A stretch of DNA of 64,000 nt from Nitzschia sp. pyKryTriq1 (lineage: Eukaryota; Bacillariophyta; Bacillariophyceae; Bacillariales; Bacillariaceae), in NCBI GenBank assembly GCA_956465555.1, contig OY101121.1, positions 248,001 to 312,000 of the forward strand, in the 5' to 3' direction. The translations under genes were made by a program, and so were the position numbers. Within the stretch, counting starts at the first letter, position 1; each line of letters opens with the position of its first letter. Of the stretch, positions 19,688-29,029 are shown piece after piece. The notes beneath the pieces were generated by a model. The model searched no databases. It was not told the DNA's origin and was given only the letters and a program-made list of their open reading frames with translations.

Positions 19688-21577
19688 TTATTCGGCACCC
19701 TTATCCCAAGATGTGATAGTCGTATAGGAGGCGGCTCCCATGGCCACCAGTCCCAAAGTAGCGACCACATAATTCAAGGCCCGCGCCAGTCTGGTCCCTG
19801 TCCCGTTGTCGCCCTTGTTGTTGACGACGAGCACATTGTGCATGAGGGGAGGAAAGATCAAGGCAATGGGAATACCGACCAAGGACCCCAACAAACTAAC
19901 CACATTGCCCAAATAATCAATCGAACAATAGGCGACTAATCCCAAAAAGCACGTAATCAAGGAAGCGATGGCATTGCGGTAGATGGGGCTCCTCAAGGAA
20001 TTATTATGATCACCACCGCTTTTGTCGTGCGAGTGAAAGACGACTTCCAAAGCTGGAAAGGCTTGTAGTGGAAAGGTCAGAATGACTGCCAGAGAATATG
20101 CGAATTGGACAATCGTCGAAGCGGTTCCAGTCGGAAGAGAAGCCGTCAAGGCGGTCTTGACGGAATCTCCAAACGAGGCCCAACAAGTCAAGGCAAAAAA
20201 GACGTAAAATACCACAATCGAGGATGTCACTTGAAGATTGACCATGGGAAAGCGTTTCTTGTCTTCCGGACGAAAGACAGCCTCTTGGAGAGGAACCAAT
20301 AGCGTAATCGAACCTTCAAAGACAAAGAACTAGAAGACAACAAGATAGGAAAAGGTGAGCGATACTGTATTCATTTCATTCATATATTCATGGATTGACA
20401 ACGAAAACGGCTTCATGTCGTTTCTTACACTTGTCCCCACAAATAAAAACCATGTATCGTTGGAGGGGGGTAGTTCTTGGATCCGTTCTAACAAATTCGA
20501 GTCGGGATCTTGCAGAGTGACCATGCACGCAATGCACAAGCAGGACAACAAGCCGTAGGCAATCAGAAAGGTCGCCAGGATATTTGTGGGTGTCAGTTTG
20601 CGAATATCTCGAATCCATGAGAGAGGAACTTCAATGGCAATCATGAGTATCAAAAAGACCACCTTGTTCACATGGACTCCAAAGAGGGCATGGACACTTT
20701 CCACCAAGTTTGGGGGAACAAAAATGAAATAAGTCAAGCAGACACCAAACTGCATGGCAGCAATCCCAAATTGTACAAAGACGGCCCAACTACCAAAGGC
20801 TCTTCGAGCCAACTCGGGATACGTTAGTAAATTCGGTGGAGGGGAATGGGGATCAATGGGACCCGCTGATGATGATGCAGAAGGAACGGATCCATAATTT
20901 TGTCCCATCTTTTCCGAAGATTCTGTTTTTGGAATTAAAAAGGCCCGAATTTCTTCCAACTTTTCAATCTTTGCCTTTTCCACCTTCCAGCACTGCAACA
21001 ATCGAACTGCACTGTAGAGATACGATGTCGTCGCTAGAATCATAGACACAATAGCGACCGCATACCCTGCCATGGAGAAACCCCGTGGCAGATACAAGAT
21101 TGCTGGCCCCACCGTTCCTTTGACCAGTCCAAAGATGGCCGCGGTGAGACTTCCTCCTTCTACCGTGTCTACCATATTTTCTTCCACCTCAATATCCTCA
21201 TCTTCTCCTTCTTCATCTAGTGGACCTTGATGAAACAGGGCATCCAACGTTCCATATTGTGGAACTTCTCCTCCTGTACTTCTACGACGTTTCCGACGGG
21301 TCAAGGTCCGCAAATGCAAGGTTCCATGTTCATCGACATGCTCATCGGCTCCCAAGGCACCGACACTGTGCATCCTTGCTGCCTCCAATGTCGAATCATG
21401 CAACATGGAGGAAACGGCCGCTCGGACATTGGTCATGGGATTTCGAGCACGGAGGAGTCCCATACTATGGGCTATCGTTTGCAACCGGCCGGCATCTTCG
21501 CCAGCAATATACGTGTGGTGAGCAGGAGCACCAGCTCCTGCTGATGGATCCAAATTGGAGGTGTTGTCTTCGTCCAT
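19688..21577 (-). CDS. Amino-acid/auxin permease (AAAP) family transporter 1
   Basis: Two exons: 21577-20429 (donor GTAAGA) and 20329-19688 (acceptor TTCTAG), about 596 residues. The splice joins WFLFVGTS to FFVFEGSITLLVPLQEAVF, rebuilding the conserved family segment around TM8. Without splicing the gene looks broken into two frames. A long cytosolic N-terminus of about 150 residues, with basic and acidic stretches, precedes about eleven TM helices starting at AAIFGLVKGTVGPAILYLPR. This glycine/proline motif is typical of AAAP/SLC36-SLC38 and vacuolar AVT transporters. It probably moves amino acids with protons or sodium at the plasma or vacuolar membrane. A GTG upstream at 21610 was not used as the start. 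It is divergent from another AAAP gene. Confidence 0.9.
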
Positions 21578-22172
21578 GATATTATTATGTTGCGTGACTA
21601 CTGACTGCACGTATTGAAACTTCTTTGAAATCGAAGATGCTGGGTAGTCTAATAATAACCAAGTGCACTGAATAATGAAGGAGTGGAGATCATAAAAGCA
21701 GCAACAACAATCATCACATCATCACATACCACAGATATCATATGTCATATTACGCGTATCGTCGTCATCGTCATCGTCATAGCATATTTCTGGTGTCAAA
21801 GTGATCGATTATTCTCATCAATCAATCATCGGCGGTCCACATTCTCCCATTTCCGACGACGCACACACGTCACTTGGCAACAATTCGTAAGTGAGTCCTG
21901 GATACTAGCGACTGGTGCGAATCACGAATTGAAAACACATCATCTTCGCGATCTGCGCGCGCGCAGGCGTTCGTTTTTGTTCGAAAGATGATGTGATCTT
22001 TTTTCATTCTCGCGAGAGAGCAGATCTTTTCATGCGTTGCGATGCAGTCTATTTTACTACTCGTAATATAACACCTTTTGTTCTTGGGTCTGTTATTGTC
22101 TTGATCTCTCCTGATATTATATTACATTGACGTTTGCCGACTTCCTCTATACTGTCGAAGCTGTTGGAAAAA
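21578..22172. other. Shared promoter region of two divergent AAAP transporter genes
   Basis: About 595 bp between the two start codons. It holds short CATCGT and ATCACAT repeats (about 21708-21782) and a GC-rich GCGCGCGC stretch near 21957. It must contain both promoters and may coordinate the pair; this is inference from orientation only. Confidence 0.5.
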
Positions 22173-23993
22173 ATGATGGGTTCCCTTCCGCTACTAATAG
22201 CGGATATCGGAGGAAAGGAGACGGTCCGTTATGGAAGCCTTCCTGCGACTACTACTACTACTACTACTGCTACTAGCACTACCAGCGAAGAGGACGAGAC
22301 GACGACATCAGGGGTTGCCCCCGAAACCGCCTCCTTATTATTTCTCTCCGGGGAAGGAGCACAAAAAGAAGAAGAGACCCAAGCCACTCATCAAATACTG
22401 GAAGATGTGCATGCCAAATTTTCTCCCCAATGTGTATTTGAATCCGAATCCTGGGGGACTGGAACTGCTACGATCACCAATGAGATTTTGAATCTTGTCA
22501 AGAATATTGTCGGGAGTGGAGGACTTTCCCTACCTGCAGGAATTGCCGCCTTTGGTAATCATCCAACTGCTATCCTTCCTGCTATTTGTGTGATTGGGGT
22601 CATGGGAATACTCAACGCGTATTCCTTTTCGCTGTTGGGAAGAGTTTGTTCCGTGACCAAGTCCAAGACGTATCAAGACGCCTGGGATCGAACCGTAGGG
22701 AGACGATTTTCCGAAAAATACAATGTTGTTTGGGTAGGATTGGTCGTGACGGGCAAGGCAATTCTGGGATGTTGGTCGTTTAGTATTGTCATTGCATCGA
22801 CCTGTCAGCCACTTCTCAAGATACTCGTACCGGTACTGCTGGGGGGATCACCACACTACAACTACTTGGCGACAACTATGAGTAAAAGCGAGGTACTCTT
22901 GGGGATTACAATTCTGGTGCTTCTTCCGCTTTGTTTGCTCGAGAAACTCTCATCGTTGGCCTTTTTTAGTATTATTGGTCAACTCGGGACGCTCGTGACG
23001 ACATTGACAATGGTATTGCGATACTTTGATGGGACGTACCGACCCGGGGGCAAGTTTTATGCGGTACGTATATTGTAGCACTGATGATAAGAGCATGATT
23101 CTGATACCCGAGCGCCGTCCTCCTAACCGTATCATATCATGATGATGATGTGTTGTACTGTAGGACGTTTTGCCAGAGCACTTGCCATCATTTGGCAACA
23201 AGGGAGCCTTGTCCTTTTTCTCTCCACAAGCCTTGATTTTGGTCAGCATTCTTTCTACAGGATATATTGCCCATTACAACGGTGCGTAGTGCATGCTAGT
23301 TGCACCAGTGTTTGATGCGGGAGGAGGAATCTTTCCAGAACGAGTATCAGTGCAAGTAATTCTCACCTCTTCACTCCATTTCACCACCACGCATGGACAT
23401 CATCAGCACCCAAATTCTACTTTGAACTAAAAGATCACACGACTGGCAAATTCAATATCGTGGTCAATGCCAGTTTTATCTTGGCGGCCATTACCTACAT
23501 GTGTATAAGTTCCCTCGGATTCTTGACCTTTGGAGCAAACTCGGCAGGATTCATTTTGGACAACTACTCGTATCGCGATCCACTTGCTACCTTGTCTCGA
23601 TTTGGAGTGGCACTGTCTGTCATTTTTGCCTATCCTCTATTGTTTCAAGGAGGACGGGATGGTCTCTGGGACTTGTTGGGACTATCATCAACATCCAACA
23701 ACAACGCTTTGGCACGGCGGATAACTACGATTCTGTTGTTGGCCACGGTGACATGGCTCGCTATTTTTGTCAATGATTTGACCTTTGTCCTCAGTTTTGG
23801 TGGGGCGACTCTTTCTTCGGCAATCATTTACATTTTCCCACCCCTCATGTTTCAAAGTCTAGTCTTGAACTGTACTTGCGTACGAACGTATAGGACGAAC
23901 TGGGAAGTTAAAGAGAGCCAAATCATGATGTGGGTGGGTGGTCTACTTGGCGTTTGTGGCGCTGTAGTCACCGTAATTCGAACATTCTTTTAG
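22173..23993 (+). CDS. AAAP family amino-acid transporter 2
   Basis: Three exons: 22173-23063 (donor GTACGT), 23164-23281 (donor GTGCGT, phase 1) and 23407-23993, about 531 residues. The ATG at 22173 was chosen; an in-frame TTG lies upstream. Exon 1 has a polar N-terminus with a Thr/Ser run, then EILNLVKNIVGSGGLSLPAG, the TM1 motif of AAAP transporters. Exon 2 (FFSPQALILVSILSTGYIAH) and exon 3 (PKFYFELKDHTTGKFNIVVN) join across the splice as AHYNAPKFYFEL, a family-conserved loop. About eleven TM helices. Predicted amino-acid symporter; membrane and substrate unknown. The stop is followed directly by a GAGC microsatellite. Sequence similarity to transporter 1 is low, so the pair is not a recent duplication. 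Confidence 0.9.
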
Positions 23994-23995
23994 AT

Positions 23996-24034
23996 GAGCG
24001 AGCGAGCGAGCGAGCGAGCGAGCGAGCGAGCGAG
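23996..24034 (+). repeat. (GAGC)n microsatellite
   Basis: Nearly ten perfect copies of GAGC directly after the AAAP-2 stop codon, followed by GA-rich sequence to about 24062. It lies in the 3' UTR or in the 149 bp spacer to the convergent VPS9 gene. Confidence 0.95.
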
Positions 24035-24142
24035 AAAGAGAGAAAGAGAGAGCGAGAGAGTTGGAGATTGATAATCCGTGCCCACCCTAGTAGTAGCGTC
24101 TACATAAAAAGCTCTAGTAGAGATGGCCAACGAAATGAAATT

Positions 24143-27100
24143 TCATTCACCCAGGGATACTTCGGTCATGCCTTCCGATAGGAAGGAAATTGCGTCTTCG
24201 TCATCATTCTCGTTGCCGCCGCCGTCGTTGGTGTTGTCCTCGGTTAGATCAAGCTCGGTTATATGAGCAATAGCCGCTTCAAAGGAGGCCAAAAAGTAAC
24301 CGATCTCTCCAATTCGATTCAGTCGATCACAGAGAGTCTGCAAGAGTACACACAAGGCGCAGGGTCGTTCCATATCGGCGCGGACGACGCAAAAAATGAA
24401 AATAGGCAAAAGGTCGTCGGCACCCAAAGGAATCCCACCGCTTCTGGGATGTTCTTGTTCGTACAGTCGAGCAATCTCGCGAGAGGCATCGACAATAGCT
24501 CGAAGCTTGACACAGGGCAACGTACTCATCCCAACTCCCTTCTTCAATATCGTTGCTACGGATTGCCAATGAGTAGGACTCATCTTATCAGAAGGAATTC
24601 GAAACAGGCCCTGGGGGCGTTTTCGAAGCTCCTTGATCTTGAACTGTACTTCCATATCTTCATGGCGCCATCCATTCACTAGCAATCGGGATACAACGCT
24701 TCTCAATGGCACATAGACTTCAATCTCGACTTGCTCTCGGATCGCCTCTCTCACTAGGCGCTCCCACGCACCACTCGTGGTGGTATCCTCAAAAAGGGAA
24801 GCGTGCAAAACCCAATAATATTCCTGCTGAGCAATCTGACGCATTTCCGCCTCGCATCCATCCAAAATCAAATCCACCATTTGATCCAGGAAGGATTGAA
24901 TCCGTTCCAGGTCGTTCTTGGCCCGCGATTTCAAGGTCGCTTGAAACTCCAACGATTCAATATCTTGGAGTTTGGGACCTCTTGCCCGAGTGGTGTCGAC
25001 AAAGTCATTGACAATGGCCTTCATGACATTCAAGAGAAAAATTCGATAGGTATAGCGTTGTAAACTCATTTTGAGCTCTTGACGGACCTGAGCCTTTTCA
25101 TTGGTCAAGCTAGTGTTCGAGCCGTTTGGATCGTGGTCAAGAAAGCTTGGACTACCGCCATGAATCTCAATGTCCTTCTCGTTGGTGTTGAGGGTAATGT
25201 CATCACCCCAGTCGGTCGCATCGGACAAGCCAGCTTCCACGCCCAAAAAGGATTGCACATGAATCGCCATTTCCGCAACCTCTGGTGAGAGCGAGTCGCA
25301 CGTATAGATCAAACTACAAAGATTTCGAAGAAAGTGCTCCAATTGATGAGAGTAGTGCTCACCACCACAACTGCCGCCCCCACTATTGTTGCTGCCGGTC
25401 GTGGCATTGGAAGAAGAAGAAGAATTCCCACCATTTCCCAACCAAAAGAATAATGATGATAGTCCATTTGGAAGAGGATGATGATTTCCAGTCGGTGCCT
25501 TTTTTGGAAATTCCCAGTCTCGTATCCCCATTTCTTTGGGAGCCAAGGCGATGCAGGCCTGTCGTAAATCTTCAAAATCTTGCCAGTATCGAATCGGTGC
25601 ATACCATTCCTTGGTCGTTTCGACATCGTAGACCCAAATCGTATAGGCAATACTACTCGTCGTACTGCCGCTTTGTTGTTCATTGGTACCTGCTATTCCC
25701 TCAGAGTGCTTGTTGTTTGTCGTCGTCGTTTCGACAAAGGTATTGACAATACGCGCACAAAGAGCTTTTCGAATATTATAGAGTGGAAGAAATATTTCAT
25801 TCCAAGAATGATGATGATGATGATGATGATGTTGGACTTTGTTGTTGGGAGTAGAAAAGGCCGAAGAAGAATATCGACTGGATGCTTCCGCAGGATAGGA
25901 TCGGAGGAGCGAACGATGACGATGCGGTTCTTTGTATAGTGGGTGGTGGGAATACGGATCCTCCTTCCAACCATCGTCGTCGTCGTCGTCGTCGTCATCA
26001 TCGTGGGAAACCTGTAATGGCGTGGAAGGGGCGCCCGGGAGCATCGTGGCTGCTGCTGATTCCAACGTACCATTATTGTTCCTCCGTGGCAGTAATTCAT
26101 GAGTCGTAGCATCAATGCGTAAGGAAGAAAAGGTTTCCCATTGTTGGGCTCGAATCATGAATTGATGCAACCGTTTGGTAATTCGTTGTTCATCCACGAC
26201 ACCACGAATCAATCCTCGCTTCGCCAAGGCACTGGCAAAGGGATGGATATTATTCTTTGTATGATTCCGAGTAGTAGTAGTAGTAGTAGTAGTATTCTGC
26301 TGCTGCGGAATCATGGGTCGATGATGATCATGATGATGATTCCTCCTATCTCCAAAGATGTGACTCCTAATATTAGGGGAGAAAGACGAAGTAGTCGTCG
26401 TGGTAGTGAAGGTAGTCATGGTTGATGCAGTGGCAATACTCTCACCATCGTGGTGAGGATCGAGAATCATCATCCTGTTATTGTTGTTGTTGTTGTTGTC
26501 ACCATCGTCTTCCCCGTAATAATAGTTGACGTCGACGTCGTCTTCTTCATCGTTCGAATGATCCAACAAGGAGGATTGATTCCGCTTTTGTTTTTGTTCC
26601 ACCACACCATGGTGGTGTTCCATCATCCTCATCGTCCTGCTTTGATCGGCACCACCGGCACCACGACCAACGCCACCACTCCTACGGACCAAATGTAAAA
26701 CAACTGGATTGGGTGAGGCTTGGATCGCTCGGACTACTGGTTGCATCATCCTGCTTGCTGCGGAAGACGACGATAAGTTATAGTAGCTGTCCTCATTATG
26801 ATCATTGTCATTGTCATTGTCCGATAAAAAGTAAAAGGTCGAACCATTGATTCCCACCAAAATATCTCCTGGTCGGATCCTGTTTTGAGCTGATGATGCG
26901 GATGGATCATCATCATCATCATCATCATCATTATTTGATTGTAGTAGTTGTTCTTCTTCTCGATGATTTGCTGATGCTGATGCAGCAGCAGTACAAGGAT
27001 TGTTCCTCTCGGGATGATGATGATGATGTTGATGATGAGAGACGAAACCATGGACTCGAACTACTAATTCGTCATCCTCGTCTCCTTGATGATAATGATG

Positions 27101-28402
27101 ATGATCATGATGATCATTCGTTGATAGTATTGTCAGTGTCAATCCCAATCCAATTTTTTCCTGGCGAGGAACCGCCACGGTAAAAAAGTAGTCTTCATGA
27201 TGAGGATGTGGTTGTGGTTGTTGTGGTTGTTGTGGATGTGTGCTGATCCATAGTAGACTGGTAGATGTAGGAGTGAATGGTACAAGAGTCATGGAATCAT
27301 CAGCATCATCATCATTGTCATTGTTGGGGTAATAGAGTTGTCGTCGCCTGGTGATGGACTGTTGTTGGACCAGAATATACTCTTCCATGGCTCGTTGATG
27401 AAGGTCGGAAAGGAATTCGTAATGAAGGGATGAGGAGGAGGACGATGATGATGTATTTTCATTATTCCTCGTGCTGGGACGACGATGACGAAGGACTGCC
27501 ACGGATATGGGAAGTCGTAAAAAGTCGGGCGGCAATACTGCGACTGGATGATTCCATTCTTCGAGTAACGGGTTGGTGCTGGTGCTGGTGCTGTTGGTGC
27601 TGGTGGCAGGTCGTCGTTTCGTACTTTCGTCCTCGTCCTCGAAGATGAATGGCTTCTTTGTCTTTTTTGTTTCGAAATACATATTCCATATCCGTTGTCC
27701 TAATTTGGATTGTGGCTGATGCTGGTGCTGGTGCGGATGCAGCTGCCGCCGATCTGCACTACTCCTAGAATCGTCATGCTGGTCATGCTCACAACCTTGT
27801 TGTTCCTGCTGCTGCTGCTGCTGCTGTTGTTGATGATGAGTCCTGGTAGTCCTGGTGGTACTACTACTACTACTACTACTACTACTCGCCATATTGCCCT
27901 GCTTCATCATCACACGGTGATGATGTAATTCTCGAAGAGCTTGGGGAGATTCTTCGGGAAAGATTTGTTTCAACAAGGCAATCGCCGGAGCATCGGCCAA
28001 ATCCAGGGTCGTATTGGGATTCAACAATGATATTGAAAGGTCGTCCGTGACGCTGACATTAGATATTGTTGTTGTTGTTGTTCTTGTTGTTGTTGTTGTT
28101 CGTGTTGTATCATTCTCCAGTATTTCAGAAGAGGCTGCTGATTCTTCGTCTTCTTCTTCTTCTTCTTCTTCGGAACGAAAGGTTCGAGAATGTTCCTTCT
28201 TCTCATCACCATCATCATGAGCATTGTTGTCATCAGAAGATTGATCCAGCGATCCAACAGCATCAGCATCCTCCACCATTTCATCACTTATTGCCGCCGG
28301 CGTCTTCCTCATGGAGTGTCCTTCCAAGACAGCAGAAGCAGCAGCAGAAGCAGCAGAAGCAGCAGCAGCATTCTCCTTTTCGTGATTGTCGCGGCTCATC
28401 AT
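24143..28402 (-). CDS. CUE-PDZ-PX-VPS9 protein, candidate Rab5-type guanine nucleotide exchange factor
   Basis: Single open frame, about 1419 residues from ATG at 28402 (or 28399); the upstream TTG was not used. Domains are read from sequence. A CUE-like helix pair lies near 135-165 (AIALLKQIFPEESPQALREL), a possible ubiquitin-binding module. A PDZ-like domain spans about 410-525, with RIRPGDILVGING at its end and a long His/Asp-rich insert. A PX-like domain spans about 915-1050 (TIWVYDVETTKEWYAPIRYW), a likely phosphoinositide binder. A C-terminal VPS9 domain spans about 1205-1385, with LGADDLLPIFIFCVVRAD and GEIGYFLASFEAAIAHI, matching the Asp and Tyr conserved in Rab5 GEFs. The linkers hold Asn, His, Asp, Ser and Gln runs. 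Predicted early-endosome role. PDZ and CUE calls are weaker than VPS9. Confidence 0.82.
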   Translation of the reverse strand: MMSRDNHEKENAAAASAASAAASAVLEGHSMRKTPAAISDEMVEDADAVGSLDQSSDDNNAHDDGDEKKEHSRTFRSEEEEEEEDEESAASSEILENDTTRTTTTTRTTTTTISNVSVTDDLSISLLNPNTTLDLADAPAIALLKQIFPEESPQALRELHHHRVMMKQGNMASSSSSSSSSTTRTTRTHHQQQQQQQQQEQQGCEHDQHDDSRSSADRRQLHPHQHQHQPQSKLGQRIWNMYFETKKTKKPFIFEDEDESTKRRPATSTNSTSTSTNPLLEEWNHPVAVLPPDFLRLPISVAVLRHRRPSTRNNENTSSSSSSSSLHYEFLSDLHQRAMEEYILVQQQSITRRRQLYYPNNDNDDDADDSMTLVPFTPTSTSLLWISTHPQQPQQPQPHPHHEDYFFTVAVPRQEKIGLGLTLTILSTNDHHDHHHYHQGDEDDELVVRVHGFVSHHQHHHHHPERNNPCTAAASASANHREEEQLLQSNNDDDDDDDDPSASSAQNRIRPGDILVGINGSTFYFLSDNDNDNDHNEDSYYNLSSSSAASRMMQPVVRAIQASPNPVVLHLVRRSGGVGRGAGGADQSRTMRMMEHHHGVVEQKQKRNQSSLLDHSNDEEDDVDVNYYYGEDDGDNNNNNNNRMMILDPHHDGESIATASTMTTFTTTTTTSSFSPNIRSHIFGDRRNHHHDHHRPMIPQQQNTTTTTTTTRNHTKNNIHPFASALAKRGLIRGVVDEQRITKRLHQFMIRAQQWETFSSLRIDATTHELLPRRNNNGTLESAAATMLPGAPSTPLQVSHDDDDDDDDDDGWKEDPYSHHPLYKEPHRHRSLLRSYPAEASSRYSSSAFSTPNNKVQHHHHHHHHSWNEIFLPLYNIRKALCARIVNTFVETTTTNNKHSEGIAGTNEQQSGSTTSSIAYTIWVYDVETTKEWYAPIRYWQDFEDLRQACIALAPKEMGIRDWEFPKKAPTGNHHPLPNGLSSLFFWLGNGGNSSSSSNATTGSNNSGGGSCGGEHYSHQLEHFLRNLCSLIYTCDSLSPEVAEMAIHVQSFLGVEAGLSDATDWGDDITLNTNEKDIEIHGGSPSFLDHDPNGSNTSLTNEKAQVRQELKMSLQRYTYRIFLLNVMKAIVNDFVDTTRARGPKLQDIESLEFQATLKSRAKNDLERIQSFLDQMVDLILDGCEAEMRQIAQQEYYWVLHASLFEDTTTSGAWERLVREAIREQVEIEVYVPLRSVVSRLLVNGWRHEDMEVQFKIKELRKRPQGLFRIPSDKMSPTHWQSVATILKKGVGMSTLPCVKLRAIVDASREIARLYEQEHPRSGGIPLGADDLLPIFIFCVVRADMERPCALCVLLQTLCDRLNRIGEIGYFLASFEAAIAHITELDLTEDNTNDGGGNENDDEDAISFLSEGMTEVSLGE

Positions 28403-29029
28403 TCTATACAATAGAGCAGCTCCTCTCTTGTCCTAATAACGAGCAAATGACATGCTTCTGTAATGTCCGTCGGTATTCTTTAGTATGGATGTATTATTAT
28501 TTGTGCGTGCAGTTTGTACAGTATGTTCTATTGATCTATACTAAAAATACCGCGTAGAGTATGATGTGATGAGATTGAGATGATTCTTCCCATTGCGCCC
28601 ACTGTCATTCTTGCGCATGCATACAGTATGCGGGCAAGATGCAAGCGCATCTTTTGGGGGGATCGCCACACCAAAAGAGGGAAGTGTCGCTACTACAACT
28701 TTGGGGATCTCGGATGGCATGGGCGGGGGTGATGGCCATTGCGTTACAGTATGGCACGCCGGGCGGCTAGTGAAACACATGGATACGATGCCATCAAACA
28801 CCTAACGGCAAAACGCACTGTTTGAACAAAAACGATCACAAATTAACAAATTCTCCTTCCAAAAAATACAGTATTCGTACAGTGGCAATATAATAAATAC
28901 CATCACAAATCCTTTTCATCTTCGTCCCCTAGAGAGTAGTCTGCTATAATAACATACTTGGTTGTAGTCTACTTACTCACAGTCGAGATCACAATCATCA
29001 TCACACGTACTGCTACCACCACGAATAAT
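28403..29029. other. Intergenic region between divergent VPS9 and NXPE-like genes
   Basis: About 627 bp. No gene seen. The end next to the NXPE-like start codon is rich in ATC and ACC/ACA repeats. Both promoters should lie here. Confidence 0.5.

Noticed and set aside
20330-20428. Apparent frameshift or split gene in AAAP transporter 1
   Set aside because: A GTAAGA donor and TTCTAG acceptor remove this 99 bp segment and restore the conserved helix, so it is an intron.
22134-22172. Upstream non-ATG start of AAAP transporter 2
   Set aside because: It begins at TTG; the first ATG at 22173 is the more plausible eukaryotic start.
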